NCBI GenBank assembly: GCA_018340805.1 | Contig: JACMZG010001913.1 | Span: forward strand, 37,379,799 to 37,443,798 | From: Microvelia longipes | Taxonomy: Eukaryota; Arthropoda; Insecta; Hemiptera; Veliidae | Length of the DNA: 64,000 nucleotides | Reading direction: 5' to 3' | Translations under genes and position numbers: made by a program | Shown: one piece after another, positions 10,299 to 24,085 of the stretch | Position numbering within the stretch: position 1 is the stretch's first letter | Layout: each line of letters starts with the position of its first letter | Notes under the pieces: model-generated | Database searches by the model: none | What the model was told of the DNA's origin: nothing | What the model saw: only the letters and a program-made list of their open reading frames with translations

Positions 10299-10540
10299 AT
10301 TTTCTAGTTGTAAACTTATATTAGGTAAAAAAAAACGGATAAAAAATTATTGTCCCTACTAGGATTTGAACCCAGGTACTCTGGGTTTGAGTGCTCGCAT
10401 CCAAAGGAAATTCGCCCGACATGCGGATCACCGCGCCAGAATTATTTTCTAGTTGTAAACTTATATTAAGTAAAAAAAAACGATAAAAATTTTTCGACCC
10501 TTCCAGGATGTGAACCAGGTACCCTGAGTTTGAGTGGTCG
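10299..10540. repeat. Tandem partial copies of the foldback end
   Basis: The block containing CCGACATGCGGACCACCGCG and TTATTTTCTAGTTGTAAACT is repeated after about 140 bp (10,270-10,330 and 10,415-10,470). Each is followed by a TTTGAACCCAGGTAC-like word resembling a box B. Confidence 0.55.
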
Positions 10541-11810
<1,270 letters not shown>

Positions 11811-11839
11811 CCCATTAGCCGAATTTCCAAAGGAAATTC

Positions 11840-13040
11840 GCTAAAACGGGTATGGGGTACCTCGAAACTTTTCCTTATCACATCGGATTCGCTACGCTCA
11901 TCCTCCCTGCTTCGGACTCGCTTCTCTCGTCCTCAGAATGAACAATTCGCCAAATTTATACTGGAACATGTCTTTGGACTCGCTTTGCTCGTTCTCAGAT
12001 AGTAAATGCATCCGTTTTATTCTCAGCGGTCAACCCTACAGCACTGATCACGCTCAATGCTACTTAATTCTTATAATCCAACAAAAATAATAGACATAGT
12101 TGTCGTACTGAAACGAAACATTGTGTACTTATCTATTAAGTAAGGGTATACATTTGTACTAAATTCCAACTCAAAATTAATCATTTTCTAATTTTTTTGA
12201 ATTTTTCAAAAAACGTTTACAGTGATTTGATAAAAATTGAACTAATGCTGATTAGGAGATGAACCTTAGCACAATTGTTAATCTTATACATGGCTACATG
12301 CGTGCCATGTTCAATTGGATCGCATAATTTTTCTGCGTTTTAAAATTTTTCAAAATTTTCGCTTACTCGTTATCGCGAGTTAATGACGTTTTAAAAAAAT
12401 ATTTTCCGAATAGTTCATCTACAGCAGTGGATATTTTTGTACAAAGTTTCAACTCACTAGTATAAATAGACTAAGAGCTACGATGATAACAGACAAACAC
12501 ACACACATACTTATTTATTTATTTATTTATAATTTACGGCGTGAGCCGATTACAAAAATCAAGAAACAAAAATGTACAAAATTAAGATTAAAAATAAGTT
12601 ACATTATAAATTAGTGGTAAACATCAAAATGGAAAAATTGACAAGACTATAAAATAAAAATAAAATATCGCATTCATAAAGGAGGAAAGTAAATGGGGAA
12701 GAAAGAAAAGGACAGTTATAACATCAAAGTATTAGTGATAAATGTGTGATTATGATGGTGAGAAAGATAACAAAATACACACAAATAAACGTTAAATAAA
12801 AGAATAACTTAAAAGATAATATATAATATAATATACAGACACAAACACTCACACATACACTCATATGCAGATAGAAAAATTTGAGAAAACCACTTAGGAG
12901 GCCTTAAAAACACCTGAAACAGATAATTCCTGTTTCATCCCGGTTTTGGATTTTTTCGCAAACACAATACTTTTCCTATATACCCACGGTATAAATGACG
13001 AAAGGTAATAACCTGGTTGCATTTTTACCCGATCTATAAA
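11840..13040. repeat. Dispersed repeat module R1 (copy 1)
   Basis: The order is: CTCGGAACTTTTCCT-CACATCGGATTCGCT, GCACTGATCACGCTCAATGCT, a block with GAGTCATTATTGCGGGTTAATGACGTC-like text, ATAAATACACTGGGAGCTACGATG, AGGAGGTCTTAAAAACACCTG, then GGTATAAATGAGGAAAAGT. The same order recurs at 18.9, 20.7, 21.4, 22.2 and 59.3 kb, with fragments elsewhere. The 3' end word ATAAATGAGGAAAAG resembles a retroelement tail, but no coding part is present. Copy 1 is interrupted by a TTTATTTAT-headed AT-rich insert near 12,505-12,830. Confidence 0.6.
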
Positions 13041-13850
13041 TAAAGTAAATCGTTATCAATTTACGTATTTTTTATACTTTTACGTCTCAAAAAGATGTAA
13101 AATTTGATGTTAAAGATTTTTTTCTCTCCGAGTAAAAATTTCCCTCGAATACCTATTTGAGGCATTTAAAGAAAAAAATATATGGAAAGAATATTCTATC
13201 AGTGAGGTTGATTGAGTAAACCACATGTATGTCTGTGTGGTTCCACTCCTAACCAATATTTTCCATTAGTTTTCCTTGGCCCGTCAAGTAGAAGGGTTGC
13301 AAAGGAAATGAATTTCCTCAGTATAAAACTTTTCAGATAAAATATTTGTGAGTTTTCCTATCAAACCAAACTCTATCTATCATTGCCTTTATCTGGGTAG
13401 AAATCTGATAAATATATAAATCTATTTTTATTGGTTTTGTATGATTTTTTTTTTAAACTACAAAGAAAATCAAATCAACACTGGCTGTAATGAAACTGCT
13501 TCAAACGCTTGATGTTGCTCCAATTAAATTTTTTGTAATTTAATATTTTTTAATTAATTATACTTACAGCCTCGGGCTTTAACTTTAGGTTAAATAGGCT
13601 GTCTATATTCTTCACCAAACTCTCGGAAGCTAAAAACATTTTAGCTTCAGGTTTCACACATGTTCTCGTATAGTAAACCTTCTATTATGCTCTAGTTCTG
13701 TAAATAATTATTAAGAGAGGAATCGATTGTGCTTCGCTCCCTGATTCCAAACATATAGATCTTAACAAAGTTTACGTTATTTTTAACACATTATGTTTAC
13801 AAACCACTGAGTATAATTTTACTCAGTGTATATACTTGTATGTATATACA
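13041..13850. other. AT-rich intergenic DNA
   Basis: No gene, long repeat or strong secondary structure is recognised. Confidence 0.5.
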
Positions 13851-13879
13851 AGTATATACATACATACATACATACATAC

Positions 13880-13929
<50 letters not shown>

Positions 13930-13945
13930 ATATATATATTATAAT
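13851..13945. repeat. Microsatellite (CATA)n/(AT)n
   Basis: A short CATA run is followed by an extended AT run. Confidence 0.9.
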
Positions 13946-14109
13946 CATTGTAATCGTGCTCTATAGAAATGTACATATATAGTGTTAGTAATTAGGGAGA
14001 GATGAGATCTCCTTGCAAGTAGACTACACTTTTGGGCCCTTATTGCTATCTCTCACAGATAGAAGATAGTGCGGAAAATCCCTCCTGCCCCCCCCCCTCC
14101 ACCCCTCGT

Positions 14110-14322
14110 TCATGTTGACGCATATTTTTTCATAAAGTATGCGTCGTATACTTCTTGATCCATTCTCATTAGTCTACTGTCCCAGACAGACGAGACAAAA
14201 ATGTATTCAACAGAACCACGCTGAGCTAAGCGTACTTGTAAAGCATCAGGGCCTCGAAGGTCTTCTTTAACTATTAGAACGGGTTTCAGCTCAATCGGAA
14301 TTTTAAGTAGCATTTTTGGCAA
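14110..14322 (-). CDS. Unrecognised 70-codon ORF
   Basis: I do not recognise this frame. The product has a mixed, non-repetitive composition (PIELKPVLIVKEDLRG near the N-terminus, EVYDAYFMKK near the C-terminus), more gene-like than other short frames here. No splice context, neighbour or motif gives it a role. It could be an exon, a retroelement fragment or chance. Confidence 0.2.
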   Translation of the reverse strand: MPKMLLKIPIELKPVLIVKEDLRGPDALQVRLAQRGSVEYIFVSSVWDSRLMRMDQEVYDAYFMKKYAST

Positions 14323-14950
14323 ATAAATTGATTATGACGTCATAACTAATATAACAAAATATTTTTTCTTTTATTATACAATAGGTGTAAAACAATTGGT
14401 CAATACAACCTTTATCATATTGACATATGAAAACATCTAAATGTCTCCGAGCCATATATCTATCCTTACAGGCCCGCTGAGTATGCCTGAAAGGCGAGGC
14501 GATGAAAATTCCCTACATACATGGCAAATGCAATGTAACAGCAAATAATACAAACAACAAAAATGTGGCCACAAGTGGCCCGAGAGGCCCAAGGCCCGTA
14601 TTTTAATAATTTATTAGTTGAATATAAACTTTCTGATTCCATTGAGTATTGAATGTAACTTTTTTTGAAGTGTGTATAAATAATTTCAACTGAAACTTTA
14701 TCCGGCCTATTTGGCAGAGCATATTGCAGAAATATACATAATAGAAATGTATTTAGAATATATTTTGAATGTATTATTACTTTACATGCAAAAATGTATA
14801 GTAAAAAACATATTTAATGATTAAACACTCCTATTATTTTATAAAAAGAACTTCTACTTTTTTGCCCAAAAACTTTTACTTTTCATACTTTTTTGCGCAC
14901 GAAAATTGCTGGGATCCCTCTAATGGTACATCTAAACTCGCAAGGGTCAA
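14323..14950. other. AT-rich intergenic DNA
   Basis: No feature is recognised apart from a short GTGGCCACAAGTGGCC inverted word near 14,567. Confidence 0.4.
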
Positions 14951-15067
14951 TTTACTGGAAGTAAAGACAATTTTTGGAAATCTAGGACCATATGCAATGA
15001 TACATTGGGAATGATCCATCATTAGATATTCGTCATCATTGATGACTCGACATAATGTCATGTCCCA

Positions 15068-15108
15068 CTCTGTTTCGTTACGTCTAACTCATCAGGGCAC
15101 CGACAGAG
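15068..15108 (-). ncRNA. Hammerhead ribozyme motif, class C (copy C1)
   Basis: The - strand order is CTCTGT-C (triplet GTC), GGTGCC, CTGATGA, stem II GTTA-GACG-TAAC, GAAA, CAGAG. Stem III (CTCTGT/ACAGAG) and stem II are perfectly paired, the 10.1-11.1 pair is the canonical G-C, and the cleavage triplet GTC is the classical one. Stem I (GGTGCC) is very short, which may require a dimer. Confidence 0.7.
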
Positions 15109-15295
15109 CCTACACTCACTCTTACCTTTAACACATATTGTGACAACTATTCATATTTTGCAAAATTCTGTAGTATCAAATGGTATATGTTTTGCTTGTC
15201 AAGCCTGATGGCGGTAAGAGAGCACCGCTCGTCTCTGGTAAGTAGTTCACATTAAATTCTTCGGAATTTTAATTGAAAGTCAGAGTGAGTTTATG

Positions 15296-15336
15296 CTTTG
15301 TCGGAGCCCTGATGAGTTAGACGTAACGAAACAGAG
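15296..15336 (+). ncRNA. Hammerhead ribozyme motif, class C (copy C2)
   Basis: The order is CTTTGT-C, GGAGCC, CTGATGA, GTTA-GACG-TAAC, GAAA, CAGAG. Relative to C1, one stem III base changed (C to T) and pairing is kept as G.U. All core residues are intact. Confidence 0.7.
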
Positions 15337-15515
15337 TTGAACATGAAATTATGACGAGCCATCAACGATGACGAATCTCGAATGATGGAACAGTTCCCAG
15401 AAGTAGTATTGCATTTTGCTTGTTACATTTCCTAGGTGTCTTTCGCACAATTACATTGTGTCAACTATTTATGTTTCGCAAAACTCGGTAGTATCAAATG
15501 ATACATCTAGGTCTT

Positions 15516-15799
15516 CTTTATTTTTAAAGATTTAATGTTGGCGCGTCAGAAATGTTCCACCATGTAAAATAAATTAAATCAGATCTGAACAAAACTTGAC
15601 ATAAATCTTCGTGGATTACCTCATATAAAAAATAAATCTCAGGAGTTCAATAAGAGGTCATGCCAAACCAAGCAGTCCCGCAAAGCGAGCCTGAAAGGTA
15701 AAGTGACCTCAAAGAGGTCCCAATAGAAGAATGAATTGTAATAATCAAACTACTAACCAGTGTATAATTAACAGAAAACTGAGCAGTGGAGTAAACACA
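15516..15799. other. Unassigned spacer
   Basis: Nothing is recognised beyond short words. CCAGTGTATAATTA at 15,760 recurs just right of the next element (about 16,017). Confidence 0.4.
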
Positions 15800-15847
15800 G
15801 CTAACTAATAACAACACCAAAATCTCTCCACAAAACCTTTATTAAAA

Positions 15848-15888
15848 ACAGAGCCGGCTTTCGACCTCACGATCATCATCAGTGCCGA
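15848..15888 (-). ncRNA. Hammerhead-like motif A4
   Basis: The - strand order is CGGCA, CTGATGA, T, stem II GATC-GTGA-GGTC (GNRA tetraloop), GAAA, GCCGGCTC, TGT. Stem III is AGC/GCT and the triplet CTC. Confidence 0.6.
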
Positions 15889-15928
15889 AGAGTTGAAGAC
15901 TAGGACTAGACTGACCTTCTTCAACTCC

Positions 15929-15972
15929 CCGGCACTGATGATGATCGTGAGGTCGAAAGCCTGCTCTGTTTT
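15929..15972 (+). ncRNA. Hammerhead-like motif A5
   Basis: This is the mirror of A4, with the same GATC-GTGA-GGTC stem II. Stem III has diverged slightly (GCCTGCTC). Confidence 0.55.
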
Positions 15973-16449
15973 TAATAAAGGTTTTGTGGAGATATTTTAG
16001 TGTTGTTATTTGTTAGCAGTGTATAATTATTATTACCTTGTCTCCAAGGAAGCTTTCTATCTGTTACATTAAACATTTTTCCTATTTTAACACCATCATA
16101 ATTTTTATTTACTTTATTCAAAACTTTTATATTTTATCACTTTTGCATCTCTTTAAAACAGGAAAAGCTTTTTTATATAAGGGAGGAAATAAAAAAATTA
16201 ATTTTCCCTAGTATAAATATTTTATCATAAGAAAACATTTCTTTTCTTTATAGGACTGGAACGTTAAATAATAAATTTGCATTTATGTATTTCTCAAGTT
16301 TCTTTTATAAACATTTATAGTAGATTTTTTTATGTTTTAAAATAATATTGACAACACTGATGGGTTTCGAGGGAAAACCTTTTGTTTTTTCTCATTTGCT
16401 ACCGTTGGTATAAGGAAAGTATTGCGTTCAGCCAAAACATCCCAGACCG

Positions 16450-16472
16450 AGGTTTTACTTTAATTATTATAT

Positions 16473-16539
<67 letters not shown>

Positions 16540-16545
16540 TTAGGA
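16450..16545. repeat. (ATTT)n microsatellite
   Basis: About 24 TTTA units. A related TTTATTTAT head followed by CGGC...CCC-type text occurs near 12,508. Confidence 0.9.
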
Positions 16546-17031
16546 CATCAACGGGCTTAAGCCCTTTTTACATCACTACAATTAAAAAAAATTGCACAAA
16601 AAACCCACAAAAGTGGAAAGAAAAAAAAAATATATAAATACACTCTGACAAATAATCTTAAAAGAAATCTTTTTTAAATATAATTAAGTATAATTAGAAA
16701 AATATAGGTAATAAAAAAAATAATAAACATACGTAGTATTAAATTATATAGATAATATTTTTAAATAAACAATTTCTTTTAGGGTCTAAAATTATTTTTT
16801 TTAGAGAAAAATTGCACTTTAATGTTTGTCGGAACGAATGCAGTAGAATAAGTTATTACACAATATTATTGGTTTCTAATTTAATTTAAAAAATAAATTT
16901 TTAAATCAAATTACAACTTATGCCACCCTAGCAAAGACATAAGCCAATATCCATTGGAAATATTTGCTGATAATGTCTTGCATAGAGGGCCCGAGGAGTG
17001 TGACCTCACAAAGGCGTTTCAGAGGTCAGAT

Positions 17032-18010
<979 letters not shown>

Positions 18011-18014
18011 ACCT

Positions 18015-18205
18015 TCCGGCCCATCAGAGTTTTTCCTATGTGGGAACCACCTCAGGTGTGTTACGTCTACTAATCTCAAAGAATTAAATAAAGTTTGCGA
18101 AATCTTTTTATTACGAATACTATTCATATCTTAGAGCAGAGCCTAGGCTCTGCTCTAAGATATAACCCTGTACCTCCGGTGCTGAAATCGGGTGACTACG
18201 ATGTG
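18015..18205 (-). mobile_element. tRNA-derived SINE, family S2 (copy a)
   Basis: Read on the - strand, it has a tRNA-like head with a cACCGGAGGT segment, followed by the body with ATATGAATAGTATT, TTGGCGAAA, CACCTGAGGTGG and GGGCCGAAAGG-type words. The box B has been replaced by a small palindrome (CTTAGAGCAGAGCCTAGG). Confidence 0.6.
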
Positions 18206-18426
18206 AAATTTTTTGTCTAATGTCTTTGAGTGTCAGTTTATTAAATTATATGAGCGTCTCCTAAAAAGTAGACTTGAGGATGAGAGGACGGTAGCTATAG
18301 AAATGACAGTTGCTAAGGTAGTTTAAGTTTTATCTGTTTTTTTTACTTATTTGTTTTGAGCTCGCTTTGATCGCACTACTCAAGTTAGCTGTATTTGAAT
18401 ATTTAAACCTAATAAATTTAAAGATA

Positions 18427-18842
18427 TTAGTAGGTGATAAGGGCACTTATAAGAGACTAGTTTTAGTTTAATAGGTAACAATATTTCACTACACCCTCGT
18501 AGCATATTCATGTTAATCCAAAAATAAGAAAACAAAGAAAAATAAACCAATAGTATAAGTCAAAAGAAAAATACATAAAATTGTATGATGAAAATAAAAA
18601 TTACTTACAGACTTACAAATAACGATTAAATAAATTAAATACATTTTGTAATTCTATAAGTAATTTTTATTTTCAACATACAATTTTATGTATTTTTTCT
18701 TTTGACTTATACTATTGGTTTATTTTTCTTTGTTTTCTTATTTTTTAGATTAACATGAATATGCTACGAGGATGTAGTGAAATATAGTTACCTATTAAAG
18801 TAAAACTAGTCTCTTATAAGTGCCCTTATCACCTACTTATAC
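18427..18842. mobile_element. 410-bp foldback MITE
   Basis: The arms (about 18,427-18,608 and 18,656-18,842) begin GTAGGTGATAAGGGCACTTA and end with its complement. The central ~45 bp is single copy. There is no coding capacity, and the target duplication is not clear. Confidence 0.7.
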
Positions 18843-18899
18843 AATAATGGAGACCCACACTAATCATAATCCTAAAGATATTATTATGAAATTAGAGAA

Positions 18900-19490
18900 A
18901 AAGTCAGGTACGGGGTACCTGACTAGCGTAGCGAATCCGATGCAATGAGGAAAAGTTCCCATCTCATCGGATTCGCTTCGCTCCTCCTAACTAGTTTGGA
19001 CTTGCTTCGCTCGTCCTCAGGATATAAAAATCACTAAATTAACCGCAGCACTTCTTTAGACCACTTTCCTCTTCCTTAAACATTAAATACACTCGTAATT
19101 CTTGTTGGATTAACTTTTTAATCCAATTAAAACCATAGATATACCGGCCGTATTGAAACTAAACTTAGAATACTTATTTATTACACAGAAAAATGTACTT
19201 GTATCGAATTTCAACTCAATTTTGATTATTTTCCGATTTTTTCAAAAGTGTACACAACACATTTGATACTTAATAATGATAATGAAATGAAACTTGACAC
19301 ATATGTTGGTTTACATGCGCGCCAAATCTCAAATCGTTTGACATATTTTTCCGCGACTTATGAATTTTCGAAATTTTTATAGAGTCATTATTGCTGGTTA
19401 ATGACGTCATAAAAGAAATATTTCCCAGATAGAACAACTAGAGCTAAAAATTGTATAAATACACTGGGAGCTAACAATACTTTTCCTTTA
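18900..19490. repeat. Dispersed module R1 (copy 2)
   Basis: It has GGGTACCTGACTAGCG, CATCGGATTCGCTTCGCTC and the GACGTCATAAAA and CACTGGGAGCTA words in the R1 order. Confidence 0.6.
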
Positions 19491-19499
19491 GTCAACCAT

Positions 19500-19632
19500 A
19501 TAAAATAATTAAAGTTGGCGAAATCATTTTAATACAAATACTAATCATAAAATCTTAGATCATAGCCCGGGCTGCGAACCCCGGACCTCCGGTGCCGAAA
19601 TCGAACGCCTTTACGATCACGGCCACGGTAGT
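19500..19632 (-). mobile_element. SINE S2 (copy b), head half
   Basis: The - strand reads GGCCGTGATCG (box A-like), GGCACCGGAGGTCC, GGGGTTCGCAGCCCGGG (box B-like), then the body start. It is truncated in the body. Confidence 0.65.
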
Positions 19633-20309
19633 CAACCATATAAATGATAAAAAGTAAAAAGTGATAAAATTAAAATTAATAAAATGGTTACTTAGAATTT
19701 AAAGTTAAAAAAGTACCTAAAAACTAAACATTATAAGTGCGAAAGGGGGGGGGGTTGAACAAAAAAAACCCTTTCATTTTAATGTCAAATATATAAGGTT
19801 TCTTTAAGGATAACAGGTTACAAGGTTATACTTCTTAATGAGTGTGATGACAAATAAATCGCCGTGAGAGAGCTTAACTTGTCCCAGAGTTAACTTAGTT
19901 AAGTCCTCAAACCCTAAGTTATTACAGGCTTGATGAGATAATAGTTAGGATACCAGAGACTTAAACCGTTAGAGGACAAATAGGTATGATTTTAAAACAT
20001 TTTAATGCTTTTAGGAAAGTTTAACCCGACGTCAAACTTATAGAATTTGATATTTTGTGAGTTATGTCACGTTTTATATTATAAAGGAATAATTTTCTTA
20101 GCGTAAGTAAAAGGTAAACAAAAAATCGGGTATGAGGTTCCTCGGATATTTTTCTCACGACTACGGACTCGCTTAGCTCGTTCTGAGAATGTCTTGATGG
20201 CCAAAACTTCAAGGTTGTAGTACTTCGGTTCCGCTATGCTCGACATTATACACTTAAAAATTCATCTAACGTCTAGGGTAAAATAACTATGACCTCGCTA
20301 TACGCTTAA
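19633..20309. other. Unassigned DNA with R1 fragments
   Basis: A G10 run at 19,745 and an R1-like CTACGGACTCGCTTAGCTCG fragment near 20,160 are seen. No gene is recognised. Confidence 0.4.
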
Positions 20310-20512
20310 AAAAATAAAATGCCCGTTTTAGGGCCTTTCGCCCCATTAGGGTATTCACCCTGCGAGAACCACCTCAGGTGGGTTGCATCTACTACACTCT
20401 AAGAATTAATTAAAGTTGGCGAAATCATTTTAATACAAAATACTATTCATAAAATCTTAGAGCATAGCCCGGGCTGCGAACACCGGACCTCCGGTGCCGA
20501 ATTGAACGCTAT
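20310..20512 (-). mobile_element. SINE S2 (copy c), nearly full
   Basis: On the - strand the tRNA-like head (CGGCACCGGAGGTCC, box-B-like segment) leads into the full body, ending at GGGCCGAAAGGCCCTAAAACG and an A-rich stretch. Confidence 0.7.
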
Positions 20513-20689
20513 ACGCTTGACCTAAGAATAAAAATTTTGGCGCGGGTGTTCGAGAGCATGGCAAATTTTCTATATGAAATGCTTGCTTCCTCCCTTAACA
20601 ATCCATTATTTATTTATATTCTTTTTATAGTTCATAACCAAAGCATCCCTACGTGTTATTCAAAGAATATATAAATATAAGAAAGATGG

Positions 20690-21320
20690 CATCACCCAGG
20701 CACTGACCACGCTCGATGCTGCTTAACTTTTATGATCTAACAAATGGATATACTTGTCGTATAAAAACGAAACTTAGTGTAATTATTTACCACATGGAGG
20801 AGTACATTTGTATCGAATTTCAACTAAATTGCATTATTGTACGATTTTTTACAATTTTTTAAAAAACGTATACGTCATTTGATAAAAATTTAATTAATAC
20901 TGATAATGAGATGAAACTTGTCACTTATGGTAGTCTCATAAATAGCCACATGCGAGCCAAATCTCAATTTGATCGCATCATTTTTCTGCGCTTTATGATT
21001 TTTGGAAATTTGTGCTTGAGTCATTATCACGGGTAAATGACGTCATAAAAACATTATTTTCCGAATAGCAATACTACACCTATAGTGTAATAGGTTCTAT
21101 ATTCTATAGAATAATTTTGTGTAATGTTTCAAGTCTCTAGCATAAATACACTGGGAGCTACGATGATAACAGACACACAACTTTGCAAAAACCACTCAGG
21201 AGGCCTTTAAAGACCTGAAACAGATAATTCCGGTGTCATCCCGTTTTCGGATTTTCCGCAAACACAATAATTTTCCTTTATAATTACGGTATAAGTGTGA
21301 AAAAGTAAGAATATTAAAAA
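20690..21320. repeat. Dispersed module R1 (copy 3)
   Basis: It starts GCACTGACCACGCTCGATGC and runs to GGTATAAGTGTGAAAAAGT in the standard order. It is one of the more complete copies. Confidence 0.65.
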
Positions 21321-21384
21321 AAAATCATCTTCTATCTTAGATGTTGTAGCAATTATTTCTTATGATTTCTTAAATTTAAAGTAA

Positions 21385-23485
21385 TGGGTACCTCGGAATT
21401 TTCCCTATCACATCAAATTCCCTACGCTTATCTTCCCTACGTCAGGCTCGCATCGCTCGCATCGCTCGTCCTAAGAATATAAAAATTAACAAACTTATAC
21501 CGGAGCACGTCTTCGGACTCGCTTCGCTCGTCTTCAGATAGTATGTACATTTCTTTCATTCCTATCTGTCACCCATACAGGCACTGACCACGCTCTATGC
21601 TACTTAATTTTTACATTTTAACATAAATCATAGATAAACTTGTCGTATTGAAACTTGGCGCACTCGTTTATTATATAAAGGTATACACTTGTATAAATTG
21701 CATACAATGTACAAATTTTATTAATGTATAGACGTACACAAGGACACAATTTTATCTTTTGATAAAAATTGAACTATTGCTGATAATAAAATGAAACCTA
21801 AACATATGTTATATATGTTAGTCTTATATCAGTGGTTCTCAACTTTTTTTCACTCACCGCCCCCTTCTAGATTCTTTAAATTACCCCCCCCCCCCTTATT
21901 AATCAATATGGGAAAGGGCAAGATAAACATTTTGTGTGTATACTTAAAATACCAAGTAGTAGTCAAGGATGTTAATTTTTAGAATGTTGTAAACTATTTC
22001 TTATATTTGCAGTTTAGATATTTAGACAATGAGGGATTTGATAACAAGGAGCAAAGATTAGAGCCTCTCAATCTCGAGAGGCTTTAACACTTTACAAGGG
22101 TGAAAATTTAATATAACTTTAATATTTCTATAAATTAAGTGCTTTTTGGGTTACTTTCTAACAATCGACATTAAATATAAATGTTAAAAATCGGGTACGG
22201 GGTACCTCGGAACTTTTCCTCATCACATCGGATTCGCTACGCTCGTCCTCAGAATATACAAGTCGTTAAATTTATACTTCAACTCGTCTTCGGACTCGCT
22301 TCGCTCGTTCTTAGCTTGTAAATAGATTAGTTTCATTCCCAGCGGTCACCCATCCAGGCACTGACCACGCTCGATGCTGCTTAACTTTTATGATCCACTA
22401 AAAATGATGATATACTTCATTACTCTTATTGGAACGAAACTTAGTGTACTTCTTTATTACGTAATGGTGTACACTTGTACCCAGCTTCGCTTAATTGCAT
22501 TATTTTCCAATTAAGTCATTCAATAAAAATTGTACTAATGCTGATAATGAGATGGAACTTAGCACATATGTTAGTCTTATACATTACATGCGTGCCAAAT
22601 CTCAATCCGATCGCATAACGTTTCCGCGTTTTATGATTTTTCGACGTTTCTGCTGAGTCATTATTGTGGGTTAATGATATACAAAAAGACAATTTTCCGT
22701 ACGTAGGTCATTCCATAAAAATTAAACTAATGCTGGTATGAGATTAAACTTGGCAAATATGTTAGTCTTAAACATAGCTACATGTGGGCCAAATTTTGAT
22801 TGGATCGCGCGAAAAATTCAATGATTTTTCAGCGTTTTTTAATTTTTCAAAATTTTCGCTGAGTCATTATTGCGGGTCAATGACGTCATAAAAAATATTT
22901 TCCGAATAGCACAACTACAGCAGTAGACATATTTTTAGTAAGTAATTTAGTAGTAATAATATACTACCTACCTAATATAATACCTATGTACCAAATTTCA
23001 ACTCAATTGGAACGTTTTCCATTTTTAAAAAAAAAATACACAAGTCATTTAATAAAAAATAAACTAATGCTGATAATACATACATAGTCACATGCGGGCC
23101 AAATCTCATTCCGATCGAATGAGATTTGGCCGAAAAATGATTCTATTCGCATCATTTTTTCGCGTTTTATAATTTTTCAAAATTTTCGCGAGTCATTATT
23201 GCGGGTCAATGACGTCATAAAAAATATTTTCCGAATAGCACAACTACAGCGGTAGACATATTTTTGTACACATTTTCAACTCTCTAGCATAAATACACTG
23301 GGAGCTACGCTGACAACAGACTCACACACACATACAGACAGACAACTTTGTGAAAACCATTTAAGAAGTCTTAAAAACAGCTGAAATGGATAACTCATGT
23401 GATACCCCGGTTTCAGTTTTTTTGAACAATATTTTTCTATATTCCAACGGTATAAATGAGGAAAAGTGAAAATGGTCAAATTAAA
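21385..23485. repeat. Cluster of R1 copies with internal duplications
   Basis: Two starts (near 21,385 and 22,195) and several duplicated GACGTCATAAAA-TATTTTCCGAATAGC blocks (about 22,880 and 23,210) show nested or tandem R1 insertions. A C10 tract lies at 21,884. The last copy ends at GGTATAAATGAGGAAAAGTG. Confidence 0.65.
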
Positions 23486-23639
23486 TGCTCACAAAGTTAA
23501 ATCGTTGCAGTCAAATGAATAGTTGTAGTCAAATAGCTTAATATTGTAACAGCTTACAAAGGCTCTTACGTTATTATAAAAAGCAAATACTATTTTTAGA
23601 CTGTCACGAATTGAAAAATTAATAAAGACTACAGTCCTT

Positions 23640-24085
23640 TGAAAAGTTTATTGAAAATAAATAATTGAAAAACTTTCGCCCAGGGATTCTGAGCATCGTC
23701 AGTTCCTGAAATTGACTCGTTATAGTCAATATCAGGAACTGACAAAGCTCAAAATCCCTTGGCTTCGTCAATTCCTAAAATGCACTTGTTATTGTGAATA
23801 TCAGGAATTGACGAAGCTCAGGATCCCTTGGCGAAAGCTTTTCGATAATTTATTTTTAATAAAATTTAATGGACTGAATTCTTTATCAATAATTAAATTA
23901 TTTTAAAAATAAGAAAGGTTTAAATGATGTATAAAATTATACATACGAGTAAATACTCGTTATTGTCATTTTCAGAAACTGAAGAAGCTCAGAATCCCTT
24001 AGTGAAAGCTTTTAACCATTTATTTTCAATAAAATTTAAAGGACTGAAGTCTTTATTAATTATTAAATTATTTTAAAAATAGGAA
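23640..24085. repeat. Class D hammerhead-bearing repeats, degenerate
   Basis: Four units of a CAGGAACTGACGAAGCTC-AATCCCTTGGCGAAAGC-like sequence occur in both orientations. They end in TTTATTTTCAATAAAATTTAAAGG and a GGACTGAAGTCTTTATTAAT tail. Only the leftmost unit keeps an intact core. Confidence 0.6.
23671..23712 (-). ncRNA. Hammerhead-like motif, class D
   Basis: The - strand order is AGGAA, CTGACGA, T, stem II GCTCAG-AATCC-CTGGGC (6 bp with one G.U), GAAA. Stem III and the cleavage triplet are less clear than in class A. The extra U before stem II is shared with classes A and B. Confidence 0.5.

Larger units (their letters stand above)
14960..15515. mobile_element. Inverted pair of class C hammerhead-bearing repeats
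   Basis: The blocks ATGACGAGCC-ATCAATGATGACGA, TTCCCAATGTATCATTGCAT and the hammerhead unit occur left in reverse and right in forward orientation. A TTGTGACAACTATTCAT...GTAGTATCAAATG block is present as a direct duplicate (15,138-15,185 and 15,456-15,503). A third, decayed copy lies at 49,790-50,060, and a fragment near 27,590-27,640. Confidence 0.6.
15800..16020. mobile_element. Minimal palindromic element with outward class A hammerheads
   Basis: The ~90-bp arms (AACAACACCAAAATCTCTCC... and its complement) surround a ~40-bp centre. Each arm holds a class A hammerhead-like motif pointing outward. The end segments TCTCTCCAC / GTGGAGA match the ends of the 5.3-9.6 kb palindrome, so this looks like a cargo-less version of that architecture. 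Confidence 0.65.
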
